Part shown: positions 17,748-27,026 of the stretch, one piece after another
Layout of the letters: each line of letters begins with the position of its first letter
How positions within the stretch are numbered: position 1 is the first letter of the stretch
The notes under the pieces: generated by a model
Told to the model about the DNA's origin: nothing
Seen by the model: the letters and a program-made list of their open reading frames with translations, nothing else
Database searches by the model: none
Translations under genes and position numbers: made by a program
Assembly: GCF_003596335.1 (NCBI RefSeq)
Contig: NZ_QZCH01000004.1
Location: forward strand, 62,001 to 126,000
Direction: 5' to 3'
DNA from: Motilimonas pumila
GTDB lineage: Bacteria > Pseudomonadota > Gammaproteobacteria > Enterobacterales > CBDFNC01
DNA length: 64,000 nt

Positions 17748-18584
17748 TTATAATTTTGGTCTTAACCTTAAGTAGGAAGCGAATCTGGGCACACCTTGTG
17801 GAGTCAGGCCATAATGTTTGTATTGAATACGGCTGCCAATCGGCGGTGGATACTTTCGCTCTTGTTCGCTAAAGCCTGAGCCGATCTTAAATTGTAGGCC
17901 TTGTGGTGTTGTCACGAGCAAGGCGCCTAATAAACCTTGAAACTTGCCCTTGCCAGACAAGTGGCCTACCACGGTTGCTTCTGCATCTTGGTAGCGCTTC
18001 ACTTTGAGTAAACTGTTGCTGCGGCCAAACTGATAAAGACTGTCTTTTTTCTTGAGCATTAAACCTTCACCGCCCTTGGCAAGTACATCATCGAGGTGTT
18101 GCGTCAATGCCTTAGGCGTTGCAATAGCGCGTTGCTTAACAAGGCGAATATAGGAGTTATCTGAAGCCTCTAGCAACTTAGCCATTAACTGATAACGCTC
18201 ACCGAATGTCATCTCGTATTGGTGAACATCAAATACCAAAAAGATGACCTCACGCCAACGTTCAGTCTTTGCATTATGACTGCGAACCAATCCGGATACT
18301 TGATCAAACCGGCCATAGCCAGCCCAAAGTTCACCATCTAAAGGTTGAGTAGGAAAGCCATCAGTAAACCAAGACGGCGTAATAATAGGGTGGCCACCTC
18401 GAGTAATCAGACGACGGCCGTCCCAAAAGGCTCTGACACCGTCAAACTTCTCACTGACAAAATAATCTGATAGAACTTCATCCCCTTGATAAGTTTTAGC
18501 CAGAGTAATGGTTGGCGGCTTGGCAGCATGAGCAGACAGCGTAAAAAGAAATAGCATGCTCCAAAGCAAGGTATATGGCCGCAT
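17748..18584 (-). CDS. ligE: periplasmic ATP-dependent DNA ligase (LigE type)
   Basis: A 278-residue minimal ATP-dependent DNA ligase with a cleavable signal peptide (MRPYTLLWSMLFLFTLSAHA), so it is exported. The ATG at 18584 is chosen over an upstream in-frame start at 18662 because it begins exactly at the signal peptide. Motif I is SEKFDGVRAFW with the adenylated lysine, motif III lies near LDGELW, motif IV is GGEGLMLKK and motif V is LLKVKR. No DNA-binding domain or BRCT is attached, as in the LigE group. Known LigE proteins of Vibrio, Haemophilus and Neisseria are periplasmic and are proposed to act on extracellular or incoming DNA. Confidence 0.85.
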   Translation of the reverse strand: MRPYTLLWSMLFLFTLSAHAAKPPTITLAKTYQGDEVLSDYFVSEKFDGVRAFWDGRRLITRGGHPIITPSWFTDGFPTQPLDGELWAGYGRFDQVSGLVRSHNAKTERWREVIFLVFDVHQYEMTFGERYQLMAKLLEASDNSYIRLVKQRAIATPKALTQHLDDVLAKGGEGLMLKKKDSLYQFGRSNSLLKVKRYQDAEATVVGHLSGKGKFQGLLGALLVTTPQGLQFKIGSGFSEQERKYPPPIGSRIQYKHYGLTPQGVPRFASYLRLRPKL

Positions 18585-18775
18585 CAATATGGCCCTGTTT
18601 GAGATAAGGGGTATGGTTAACCATAGCTTGGGATAATAAAAATGAAAGGGGCTCAAACCCAACCGTCAAAGCGCAGCTATCGTTAAGAAAGAAGCACCAA
18701 TTATTGCTGTTTTATTGCTCACTGAATTTTGGCTGCTAATCTTAAAGGATACATCAATAATGTGAGGCTCTCTCG

Positions 18776-21187
18776 GTGAAGGAAAACCCGCAATGGCACA
18801 CGGACAGGCAGCCTCAATCGCCTCTGCAATTTGATTTGCATACCAATAAACACATGAGTGAAGCCCTGAGTGAGCTATTTCAAGTTCCCTTACCGCCTCA
18901 GTACGCTTCTAATATCGACAAAACAGACGATAATGCCCAAGCGGTGAATACCCTGCTGGAATTTTGTTTCGATTTTTTGAGTTTGGTTGCCAACGTACAA
19001 CATTGTTTTCTGATGGATTTTAGCTCAGAAAGGCCAAAGCAATACGTCTATCAATTAGCTCTGGGCAATCATGAAGACAGCTTAGCGATACAAGCCATTA
19101 CCCATAGTCAAAGCAACGCAGCAGACTGTCTGTCGATGCTTCGCCAATACAGTGCGGAGTCTCAAGGTCATCAATGGCAACAAATTAAGCTGCCTTTGAA
19201 TAACTTGAAACACCCTGAGTTATACCTTTTTATCGAGGCGGAATTTCACTTTCCGCAGTGGTACGCACTGATTATTCAAATTATGCATGCCCGGATCCGC
19301 GAAATCTCACAGTGGTCGAACGAACGCCATACTCGCTACAACATCTACCGCCAGCTAGCCATGACAGCCGCTGAAAACTTGGCTACAGACCAGTTGTGCC
19401 AACAATTGAACGCTTATCTTATTAATTACCTGAGTGACGTACAATTGCATGTGATGCTGCAGCACGACGGGCATTTAAGTATGCAATATTCAAGTGGCAA
19501 AGTTTGTGCGACGGCACTGCACAAACAACTGGCAGAAGCCATTATCAAGCACGGCACAAACCGCTTATTCACCCCATTAATGTTGAACAAATTAGATCCG
19601 AATACGCAACAGAATATCGCTTGGTATGGCACGCCGCTGACGCATCAAGGCAATATAATTGGCGTGTTTGCTTTATCAAGCCAAGACAACAAACATAAAA
19701 TAAATACAATTATTCAAGAGCTTATCAATTACACCGCCGCGCTTTGCAGCCTGGTCATGCAGCAGCAAATGCTGCAGTTTTCGATTGAAAGTGAAGTAAA
19801 CCTTGAACAACAGGTACAAGAAAAACTTGAACGCCTGCACCAAACAAATCAGCGCTTAGAGCACGAGCTCAAACAGTATCAAAGTGCAACAGAACAACTA
19901 AGCTATGGCTCTTTGTACGATTCGTTAACTCAATTGCCGAACCGTGCCTTATTCGCGGAGAAATTAGACCAAGCGCTGAAACGCGTAAAACGCCACCCAA
20001 GTGAAACGTTTGCCGTCGTCTTTATAGATTTGGATCAGTTCAAAACCGTTAATCAAAGCCATGGCCATCACATTGGCGACCAACTGCTCATTGCTATCGC
20101 AAGGCTACTTAGTCAATGCATCAGGCAAAATGATATTGTCGCCAGGTTAGGCGGAGACGAGTTTATTGTATTACTTGATCGAATTAGCCAGCAGCAAGAC
20201 ATTTTGGATATAACTGAAAGAATCATTCAAAGCTTCAGTCAACCATTAACCGTAAAAGGCTTGCAAATTCAGTCCAGCTGCCACTTGGGAATTTGTCAGG
20301 TAAATGCCAGCTTTCATTCTGTTGAGCAAATATTGCAGCAAGCGGACATGGCCATGTATCAGGCTAAATCCCAAGACAGCGAGTTTTGCTTTTATCAAGA
20401 AATGCAATATCAGCAACAAGAGCAAATCCAGCAGCACAAGCTATCAAACGCGCTTGCGAAAGGCTTAATTATTCCACACTACCAACCTATGATCCGCCTA
20501 AGGGACAACGCGTTAATGGGTTTTGAAGTAGTTGCAAGGTGGCAAGATAAAACCAGTACATTACGAAGGGCGTTAGATTTTATCCCTTTTGCTGAACGCA
20601 GCGGGTTAATTATCGAATTAGACCGGCACATACTGCAGCAAGCCTGCATTCAATTAAAGAAATGGCAACACTTAAACCCCAGCAACAAACATATCCGCGT
20701 AGCGGTTAACCTCTCGCCGAAACATTTGCTGAGTGAACCGGCAGTGAATGAGCTCATTAAAACCATTAAGCGCTGTCGCATTGCACCTAATAGCTTAGTA
20801 TTTGAATTCAGCGAAAAAGAGTTTGTGAGGCAAAATCAAACCGCGTTTGATTCATTAGAAAAGCTCAGGCAAGCAGGCGTCAAAGTAGGCATGGATGACT
20901 TCGGTACAGGGTTTAGTTCATTGAATGCATTATTTGAGTACCCCATAGACTTTATAAAAGTGGACCATTCATTTACACAAAGAATGCTAAGTTCAAAGAA
21001 AGACCTATCACTGATGCGCGCGGTGAGGGATATCAGTAATGACTTGGGATTCCAAGTCATTATCGAAGGCATTGAAACCATGCAGCAGCATGAAAAGCTC
21101 GTAGAGATTGGCTGCGAATACGGCCAAGGTTACTACATCTCCAAGCCTATGAGACCAGGAGAAATACAACACTTATTTGAGGTGTGA
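18776..21187 (+). CDS. GGDEF-EAL protein with intact GGDEF and altered EAL
   Basis: An 803-residue protein without membrane helices. A long N-terminal sensory region (about 40-335), GAF-like in its second half, precedes a coiled coil (about 340-375). The GGDEF domain is complete (FIDLDQFK, GGDEF at 459-463), so cyclase activity is likely. The EAL domain is present but its signature is EVVARW (584-589) in place of EALLRW and FEFSE in place of LEITE, although MDDFGTGFSS, IKVDHSF and EGIE remain. Phosphodiesterase activity is uncertain. The start is GTG with GAGG about nine bases upstream. Its stop lies 6 bp from the lexA stop, convergent. Confidence 0.88.
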   Translation: MKENPQWHTDRQPQSPLQFDLHTNKHMSEALSELFQVPLPPQYASNIDKTDDNAQAVNTLLEFCFDFLSLVANVQHCFLMDFSSERPKQYVYQLALGNHEDSLAIQAITHSQSNAADCLSMLRQYSAESQGHQWQQIKLPLNNLKHPELYLFIEAEFHFPQWYALIIQIMHARIREISQWSNERHTRYNIYRQLAMTAAENLATDQLCQQLNAYLINYLSDVQLHVMLQHDGHLSMQYSSGKVCATALHKQLAEAIIKHGTNRLFTPLMLNKLDPNTQQNIAWYGTPLTHQGNIIGVFALSSQDNKHKINTIIQELINYTAALCSLVMQQQMLQFSIESEVNLEQQVQEKLERLHQTNQRLEHELKQYQSATEQLSYGSLYDSLTQLPNRALFAEKLDQALKRVKRHPSETFAVVFIDLDQFKTVNQSHGHHIGDQLLIAIARLLSQCIRQNDIVARLGGDEFIVLLDRISQQQDILDITERIIQSFSQPLTVKGLQIQSSCHLGICQVNASFHSVEQILQQADMAMYQAKSQDSEFCFYQEMQYQQQEQIQQHKLSNALAKGLIIPHYQPMIRLRDNALMGFEVVARWQDKTSTLRRALDFIPFAERSGLIIELDRHILQQACIQLKKWQHLNPSNKHIRVAVNLSPKHLLSEPAVNELIKTIKRCRIAPNSLVFEFSEKEFVRQNQTAFDSLEKLRQAGVKVGMDDFGTGFSSLNALFEYPIDFIKVDHSFTQRMLSSKKDLSLMRAVRDISNDLGFQVIIEGIETMQQHEKLVEIGCEYGQGYYISKPMRPGEIQHLFEV

Positions 21188-21193
21188 CCTCAT

Positions 21194-21817
21194 CTACATC
21201 CATGAAGTGTTTCGAATAATGCCAACAGCTACGCCTTCTATGTCAAATGATTCATATTGTAAATCGACGACGATAGTTTCAAAGTCAGCATTTTCAGGAT
21301 GCAGCAAAACATCTTTCGCTGAGCCCTCTCTCTCATACCGCTTTACTGTTACCTCATCTTCAATTCTAGCAACAACGACTTGTCCATTTTTTACATCTTG
21401 AGTTTTGTGAACAGCTAAAAGGTCACCATCTAAAATCCCTATATCTTTCATGCTCATACCAGTGACACGCAGTAAGAAATGGGCTTCGGGGTGAAACATT
21501 GTAGGATCGATTTTATAATCGCACTCAACATGCTCTTGAGCCAAGATCGGCTCACCTGCGGCTACTCGGCCGACAAGAGGAATAGTGTCATCATTTGCAG
21601 TTGGGTTATCAACTAACTTGATACCTCGAGAAGTCCCTGGCAAAATTTCTATCGCCCCTTTTTTGGCAAGGGCTTTTAAATGCTCTTCAGCAGCATTGGC
21701 ACTTTTAAAGCCTAGAGTGCGTGCTAACTCAGCACGTGTTGGGGGCATACCTGTAGAGTTAATTTGATCTCGAATTAGCTCTAGAATCTGTGCTTGTCGC
21801 TTCGTTAAAGGCTTCAT
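21194..21817 (-). CDS. lexA: LexA SOS repressor
   Basis: A 207-residue repressor. The N-terminal winged helix (1-70, [19 protein letters not shown] as recognition region) binds SOS boxes. The C-terminal S24 domain has the self-cleavage site Ala87-Gly88 in VAAGEP, nucleophile Ser122 in TGMSM and general base Lys159 in EVTVKR. All autoproteolysis residues are present. Two SOS boxes lie just before the start, indicating autoregulation. It is followed convergently by the GGDEF-EAL gene. Confidence 0.97.
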   Translation of the reverse strand: MKPLTKRQAQILELIRDQINSTGMPPTRAELARTLGFKSANAAEEHLKALAKKGAIEILPGTSRGIKLVDNPTANDDTIPLVGRVAAGEPILAQEHVECDYKIDPTMFHPEAHFLLRVTGMSMKDIGILDGDLLAVHKTQDVKNGQVVVARIEDEVTVKRYEREGSAKDVLLHPENADFETIVVDLQYESFDIEGVAVGIIRNTSWM

Positions 21818-21825
21818 AATAATAC

Positions 21826-21841
21826 CTGTATATACTAACAG
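21826..21841 (-). promoter_or_regulatory. SOS box 1 of lexA
   Basis: CTGT-N8-ACAG with an AT-rich core, a perfect match to the gammaproteobacterial LexA operator ends. It lies 9 bp upstream of the lexA start codon. Confidence 0.93.
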
Positions 21842-21845
21842 TTAA

Positions 21846-21861
21846 CTGTGAGTATATACAG
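21846..21861 (-). promoter_or_regulatory. SOS box 2 of lexA
   Basis: A second perfect CTGT-N8-ACAG site, centred 20 bp from the first. The paired arrangement matches the tandem operators of E. coli lexA and allows cooperative autorepression. Confidence 0.93.
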
Positions 21862-21902
21862 GTTTTCTCTGCCTAACAAGCAGTTAGACTAAACGTTAAG
21901 CG

Positions 21903-22358
21903 TTATAGGCCTTCAATCATGTAGTCAACGGCCACTTTAATTTCGTCATCACTACAGTCCATACATGTTCCTTTGGCAGGCATAGCGTTGAAGCCATTAA
22001 TGGCATGAGAATAAAGGGTTTCTTTACCTTGACTGATTCTCGCAGCCCACTGTCCCGCATCGCCTTTAATCGGGGCTCCGGCCGCACCTGTCGCATGACA
22101 CGCCATACACTTTGTATTATAAACAGTCGCACCGTCTCTAGGCTCAGAGCTTGCTTCCGAAGAGCTTGTAGCCGCAGCAACATCGGGCAACTCACCATCT
22201 AAATAAACATTACCAACCGGTTTAACCCTTTCTGCTATTGCGTCTTCAGACATATCAGCAGAGCTTGCTAAGCTTTGAATAGAAAAGGCTGCAACGAATA
22301 AAATCATTACTCCACGAATTAAGTTTATGGTTTTAGCTTTAATCACATTGAACTCCAA
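21903..22358 (-). CDS. c5-type monohaem cytochrome
   Basis: A 151-residue exported cytochrome c. The N-terminus has a hydrophobic export signal (about 12-32) behind a basic stretch. The haem motif is CMACH (84-88), the sixth ligand is Met126 in MPAKGT, and Cys132/Cys135 give the extra CxxC pair typical of cytochrome c5. A serine- and alanine-rich linker (about 60-73) separates signal and haem domain. The start is supported by GGAG upstream. It is a periplasmic electron carrier, probably membrane-tethered. lexA follows on the same strand after 85 bp, but lexA has its own operators. Confidence 0.88.
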   Translation of the reverse strand: MEFNVIKAKTINLIRGVMILFVAAFSIQSLASSADMSEDAIAERVKPVGNVYLDGELPDVAAATSSSEASSEPRDGATVYNTKCMACHATGAAGAPIKGDAGQWAARISQGKETLYSHAINGFNAMPAKGTCMDCSDDEIKVAVDYMIEGL

Positions 22359-22487
22359 ATTTTTGCCATCCTATGGCTATTAGTTTTAATTTTATAACAA
22401 TTATATCCATTTAACCCTAAGTGTTAAACAACATTAGTTAAAGCTTGCTCTCACCTTTATAACGCAACATTTGTCAGCTCACCGTGA

Positions 22488-23492
22488 CTAATTACTTTTG
22501 GTGCACCTCAGGATAATTTGCTGTAAATATTGACTGAAATCGTGGCCGTGGTTAGCCAACATCTTAGGAAACATAGAGGTTGCAGTCATTCCCGGGAAGG
22601 TATTTATCTCGTTCAGTAAGATGCGATTATCGTCGGTAAGGAAAAAGTCGATGCGTGATAAGTGACGTAATTTCATGCCCCTGAAAACGGTTTTTGCATA
22701 CTGCTGCATTTGGGCAACTTGCTCTGCCGATAAATTTTTCGCGGTGACTTGTGTTAACGAATGACTGTCGGCGGCGTATTTCTCTTCGTATGTATAAAAT
22801 GTGTCGTCTGGGCAAATAATTTCACTTGGCACTGTGGCAATGATTTCACCTTGGTATTCATAGGCCGCAATTTCTAATTCTCTGGCTTTCACCGTTTGCT
22901 CTACCAAGACATAATCTGAATATCCGAAAGCCAGTTCAAGCTTGTGTCTCAGTTCAGCTTTGTCATTCACCAGGTAACAACCCACCGAAGAACCTTGAGA
23001 GGCGGCTTTGATAAATACGCTGCCCCATTGCTCAAATGCTTGCGTTATTTCTGCTAAGGCTGCTTCATCGCAACGGGTTAAAAAGAGAGATGGCGTGTTG
23101 GGAACTTGTAACGCGTCAAACCACATTTTTGAACTGATCTTATTAAAGCAAAGGTTGCTCGCTTCGGGGCCACAACCTAAATAAGGCAGTTTTATCATCT
23201 CAAAGTAAGATTGGATTGTGCCGGTTTCACCTGGGTAGCCATGAATACAAGGTATGGCAAAGTCGACTTCCACAGAGTCGCCGTTTGATAAGGTTAAACG
23301 ACGGTCCATGCTTAACTCACAAAACTGGCCCTGACTATCGGTAAACTGCCCTTGTTGGTTAATGACCACTTCGGTTACAGCAATCTGGGGCAAACTGGAT
23401 AATGCGGATGCAATGAATTGCGCGGAGCGCAAAGAAACTTCGTGTTCGGCACTTTCTCCGCCGCTTAACAGCAGTACGTTAATAGCGTTCAT
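22488..23492 (-). CDS. ddl: D-alanine-D-alanine ligase
   Basis: An ATP-grasp enzyme of 334 residues that makes the D-Ala-D-Ala dipeptide for peptidoglycan. Recognised by the N-terminal VLLLSGGESAEHEVSLRSA, the glycine-rich GYPGETGTIQSYFE, the ATP-grasp loop KAASQGSSVGCYL and the metal-binding end LLNEINTFPGMTATSMFPK. The ATG at 23492 fits the family N-terminus better than the in-frame TTG at 23519. It is a lone copy away from the mur-fts cluster, so it may be the DdlA-like isozyme. Confidence 0.93.
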   Translation of the reverse strand: MNAINVLLLSGGESAEHEVSLRSAQFIASALSSLPQIAVTEVVINQQGQFTDSQGQFCELSMDRRLTLSNGDSVEVDFAIPCIHGYPGETGTIQSYFEMIKLPYLGCGPEASNLCFNKISSKMWFDALQVPNTPSLFLTRCDEAALAEITQAFEQWGSVFIKAASQGSSVGCYLVNDKAELRHKLELAFGYSDYVLVEQTVKARELEIAAYEYQGEIIATVPSEIICPDDTFYTYEEKYAADSHSLTQVTAKNLSAEQVAQMQQYAKTVFRGMKLRHLSRIDFFLTDDNRILLNEINTFPGMTATSMFPKMLANHGHDFSQYLQQIILRCTKSN

Positions 23493-23682
23493 AAGGTATT
23501 TTTTTGGTGACTCTGACAATGGCTCAGATATTACCTGTCAGGCAGACATAGGGCTAGGCTGAAAGCGTGATTTCAGTCTTACACTCAAGACATTTGCCTG
23601 ATTTTGAGCGCTTATGGCAAGAATGCTTAGCGAAAAAATCAAATTTAGGTTAAATTAAAAACTGCTCAAATATGAGGCTGTG

Positions 23683-24060
23683 ATGATCTTCCGACGTTCC
23701 CTAATGCAACAAGCACCTGCATACCTCTTATCAGTCTCTGTGTTACTGATGACTTTGGCTGCCTCGTCCTCGGTTGATAGCAATGGTAAACACGTCTTCA
23801 TTTGTGGCCAAGCGGGCTTTTTCCCGGTTGTGCTCGCTGACACTGACGGCGCTCAAGCCATCAGCAGCTCTTATTGCCCTATGTGTTTGGGCTTTGCTTC
23901 CGTTTTCATCTCTCCTGCTAAGCTCTCTCAATTAGCGGCGCAATCACAAATTGATACCCTGTCTTTACCTTATATGGCAGTGCCTTTGTGGCATAACCAA
24001 ATTGAGGTAAAGCCGCCTTCACGCGCACCGCCAACGCAGCCAGAGTTAATTTTTGGCTAA
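23683..24060 (+). CDS. DUF2946-family exported protein
   Basis: A 125-residue protein with an N-terminal signal or membrane segment (about 12-32). It has the layout of DUF2946 proteins: a hydrophobic leader, an FICGQAGFFPVVL segment, a CPMC pair and a proline-rich tail with SRAPP. Their function is unknown; the paired cysteines suggest metal or redox chemistry. The ATG at 23683 lies five bases after GAGG, so it is preferred to the GTG three bases earlier. It is divergent from ddl and stands alone. Confidence 0.7.
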   Translation: MIFRRSLMQQAPAYLLSVSVLLMTLAASSSVDSNGKHVFICGQAGFFPVVLADTDGAQAISSSYCPMCLGFASVFISPAKLSQLAAQSQIDTLSLPYMAVPLWHNQIEVKPPSRAPPTQPELIFG

Positions 24061-24238
24061 GGCAAGGGGTGGCTCCTCTTGCCATCCTGATAACTTCTTC
24101 CTGCTAGCTTATTCCCTACAATTATTACTGTTATTCACCGACCCCAATCCCGTATACTTGTTTGATTAAGTGCTGTGTTATGCCCTCGTAACGGTAAATA
24201 ATATGGCCTGTTGTTTTGATAACTAAGAGGATCTGTCG

Positions 24239-24502
24239 ATGCAGTGTCACCGCGTAAATGAAGTGATTGAATTACTCCAACCTTATTGGCTGAAGCACGC
24301 TGACTTAAGTCTGGCTCAAGTATTGGCAAAGCTGGCGCAAGAAGCCGGATATGAAGGCGATTTACTCGAAGTGCCAGATGATTTGATTATTTATCATCTG
24401 AAAATGCTTGAAACCCCTGAAGGAGACATGATCCCAGGCATTAAAAAAGACTGCGAAAACGACTTTAAAGCTGCGCTGTTAAAAGCTCGCGGTATAGAAT
24501 AA
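24239..24502 (+). CDS. yihD: YihD family protein
   Basis: An 87-residue small cytosolic protein of the YihD (DUF1040) family, recognised by MQCHRVNEVIELLQPYW at the start and the ending with LIIYHLKMLETP and DMIPGIKKDCENDFK. Function is not established. In Escherichia coli yihD lies just upstream of srkA and dsbA; here ccoG sits in between. AGAGG upstream gives a good ribosome-binding site. Confidence 0.9.
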   Translation: MQCHRVNEVIELLQPYWLKHADLSLAQVLAKLAQEAGYEGDLLEVPDDLIIYHLKMLETPEGDMIPGIKKDCENDFKAALLKARGIE

Positions 24503-24560
24503 AACTAATACTGCATAAGTCGCTCAAAGAAGCAACGCAGCGCAATGTGAGGATCCGGTT

Positions 24561-25994
24561 TTGTCAGAAAAGAACTCCGTCAACAAAATTGACGTCAAAG
24601 AGCTTCCCTCAAAAGGGACGAAAGCAAATAAAAAAGCCAGCGTGGATCGTTATGATCCTGGTAGTACCATTTATGTTCGCAGTGTAAAGGGCGTGTTTCA
24701 ACGGCTGCGAAAGGTAATTGGCTGGTTTCTACTGGGGTTATTTATCGCTTTGCCTATGCTGCGTTGGGACGGTCGCCAAGCGGTGTTATTTGACATCGAC
24801 CAAGACAGATACCACATTTTCTGGCTGACTATTTTCCCACAAGATCTGACCCTGCTCGCCGGGGTGTTCATTATTGCCGCGTTTGCTTTATTCTTTTTCA
24901 CCACCTACCTTGGCCGTGTCTGGTGTGGCTACACTTGTCCGCAAACGGTATGGACCTTTATATTTATTTGGTTTGAAGAGTTGTTTGAAGGCAAAGCAAA
25001 TAAACGAAAAAAACTCGACCAAAGTCCCTGGAGTGGCAACAAGATTTGGCGTAAAACGGCAAAACATACTGCGTGGTGGGCAGTGTCTATTCTCACCGGG
25101 CTAGCATTTGCCAGTTATTTTGTGCCTGTAGAGCAACTTTATAGCCGCTTTTTCACTTTTAACGCCAGTTTTGCGGTGACCTTTTGGGTGCTATTTTTTG
25201 CGACTTGTACCTATCTTAATGCGGGTTGGATGCGCTCTATCGTTTGTACACACATGTGTCCTTATGCGCGTTTTCAATCATCGATGTTTGATAAAGACAC
25301 CTTTATCGTTGGCTATGATGAATCGCGCGGTGAAACCCGTGGCCCTCGCTCTCGAAAAGCCGACCCTAAAGCATTAGGTTTGGGTGATTGCATTGATTGT
25401 GACCTTTGTGTGCAAGTGTGCCCGACCGGTATCGACATTCGCGATGGCTTGCAATACGAGTGCATCAACTGTGGTGCGTGTATTGATGCTTGTGATAATA
25501 CAATGACGAGAATGGGCTATGACAAAGGGCTAATTGCTTATACCACTGAACATAAATTACAAGGACAGAAGACCGACGTTGTTCGACCGAAAATCATTGG
25601 CTACGGTTTAGTATTATTGGCGATGTGTGGTTTATTCGTTTGGAATTTAATGAGTATTTCCAGCATCGGCTTCGATATCTTGCGGGACAGAAACGCGCTT
25701 TACCGTGAAACTATTGAAGGGTTAGTGGAGAATACTTATACCTTTAAAGTCATTAATAAAACGCCGCAAACGCAAACCTATCGGCTTTCGGTGACCGGAT
25801 TGACGGACCCACACTGGGTTGGCCCGACAGAACTGACGATTGCTTCTGGTGAAGTATTTAGTCAGCCTATCTCTGTGTCTGTTGACCCGTATGACCTTAA
25901 TAAATCAGTTTCCAAGGTACAATTTACCATTGAACAAGTGGGTGCTGATGAGCGAGTGAGTAAAGAAACCAGCTTTTTCAGTGGTGGCCGCTAA
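24561..25994 (+). CDS. ccoG: cytochrome c oxidase accessory protein CcoG (RdxA/FixG)
   Basis: A 477-residue membrane ferredoxin-like protein, involved in copper supply to cbb3 oxidase in studied species. It has about five membrane helices (near 53-71, 88-110, 170-190, 200-222 and 350-368). CGYTCPQTVW and CTHMCPY contribute cysteines, two 4Fe-4S motifs lie at CDLCVQVCPTG and CINCGACIDACD, and the C-terminal periplasmic immunoglobulin-like domain is present. The start is TTG with GAGG upstream. No ccoNOPQ genes occur in the window. The stop overlaps the srkA ATG by one base. Confidence 0.93.
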   Translation: MSEKNSVNKIDVKELPSKGTKANKKASVDRYDPGSTIYVRSVKGVFQRLRKVIGWFLLGLFIALPMLRWDGRQAVLFDIDQDRYHIFWLTIFPQDLTLLAGVFIIAAFALFFFTTYLGRVWCGYTCPQTVWTFIFIWFEELFEGKANKRKKLDQSPWSGNKIWRKTAKHTAWWAVSILTGLAFASYFVPVEQLYSRFFTFNASFAVTFWVLFFATCTYLNAGWMRSIVCTHMCPYARFQSSMFDKDTFIVGYDESRGETRGPRSRKADPKALGLGDCIDCDLCVQVCPTGIDIRDGLQYECINCGACIDACDNTMTRMGYDKGLIAYTTEHKLQGQKTDVVRPKIIGYGLVLLAMCGLFVWNLMSISSIGFDILRDRNALYRETIEGLVENTYTFKVINKTPQTQTYRLSVTGLTDPHWVGPTELTIASGEVFSQPISVSVDPYDLNKSVSKVQFTIEQVGADERVSKETSFFSGGR

Positions 25995-26980
25995 TGACAG
26001 AGCAAAAGGATTTTGCCTACGCCTCTCTTACGCCTGACCTGATCTTAGACGCGATTGAATCTCGCGGGATTTACCCTGAATCAGGCTTATTAGCACTGAA
26101 CTCCTATGAAAACCGGGTGTACCAGTTCAAAGCAGACGATCAACGTCGGTATGTGGTGAAGTTTTATCGCCCTGCACGTTGGAGTGAAGCGCAAATATTG
26201 GAAGAACATCAATTGGCATTCGAACTAGCAAAGAGTGAGGTGCCTATTGTGGCGCCGATGCAGTTCGATGGGAAAAGCTTGTTTAATTACCAAAGCTTTT
26301 GGTTTTGTTTGTTTCCCAGTGCTGGAGGTCGCGAGTTTGAAGTCGACAACCTTGAGCAATTAGAGTGGGTCGGCCGCTTTATGGGACGTGCGCATGCGGC
26401 GGTACAGCAAAGTCAATTTCAGCATCGCCCAACAATTGATATCGAAAGTTATATGCTAGAGCCAAGAGAGTATTTACGTGCCTCTGGCTTTATTCCAAGC
26501 CATATCGATTTGGCATTTTTTACTGCCTTGGATTTACTTATCGATAAAGCGCAGCAACAGTTGACCCCTCATCAACAAATACGTCTGCATGGTGATTGCC
26601 ACCCTGGCAATATCTTATGGCGCGATGAACCCATCTTTGTTGATCTTGATGACGCAAGAATGGGCCCTGCAGTACAAGACTTATGGATGATGTTATCGGG
26701 TGATAGACAAGAAAAACTATTGCAACTGGATACTCTGTTAATGGGCTATGAGGAGTTTTGCGAGTTTGACGTTAGCCAATTATCATTAATCGAACCGTTG
26801 CGGGCTATGCGAATGGTACATTATATGGCATGGTTGGCAAAGCGCTGGCAAGACCCTGCATTTCCCCATAACTTTCCGTGGTTTAATACGCCGCGATATT
26901 GGGAAGATCAGGTGCTAGCAATAAAAGAACAGCTTGCTGTGATGGATGAGCCGGTGCTCTCTTTGCGCCCGGGTTATTAA
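25994..26980 (+). CDS. srkA: stress response kinase A (YihE/RdoA)
   Basis: A 328-residue Ser/Thr protein kinase of the aminoglycoside-phosphotransferase fold. Visible parts are the ATP-binding NRVYQFKADDQRRYVVKFY, the catalytic loop RLHGDCHPGNILW and the metal motif FVDLDDARMGP. In E. coli SrkA counters MazF-linked death and envelope stress and is co-transcribed with dsbA under Cpx. Here it is coupled to ccoG by a TAATG overlap and followed by dsbA after 46 bp. Confidence 0.92.
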   Translation: MTEQKDFAYASLTPDLILDAIESRGIYPESGLLALNSYENRVYQFKADDQRRYVVKFYRPARWSEAQILEEHQLAFELAKSEVPIVAPMQFDGKSLFNYQSFWFCLFPSAGGREFEVDNLEQLEWVGRFMGRAHAAVQQSQFQHRPTIDIESYMLEPREYLRASGFIPSHIDLAFFTALDLLIDKAQQQLTPHQQIRLHGDCHPGNILWRDEPIFVDLDDARMGPAVQDLWMMLSGDRQEKLLQLDTLLMGYEEFCEFDVSQLSLIEPLRAMRMVHYMAWLAKRWQDPAFPHNFPWFNTPRYWEDQVLAIKEQLAVMDEPVLSLRPGY

Positions 26981-27026
26981 TTATTAAACCGAAGCATTAC
27001 TGTAACAAGGGATAAAGGAATTTAAA

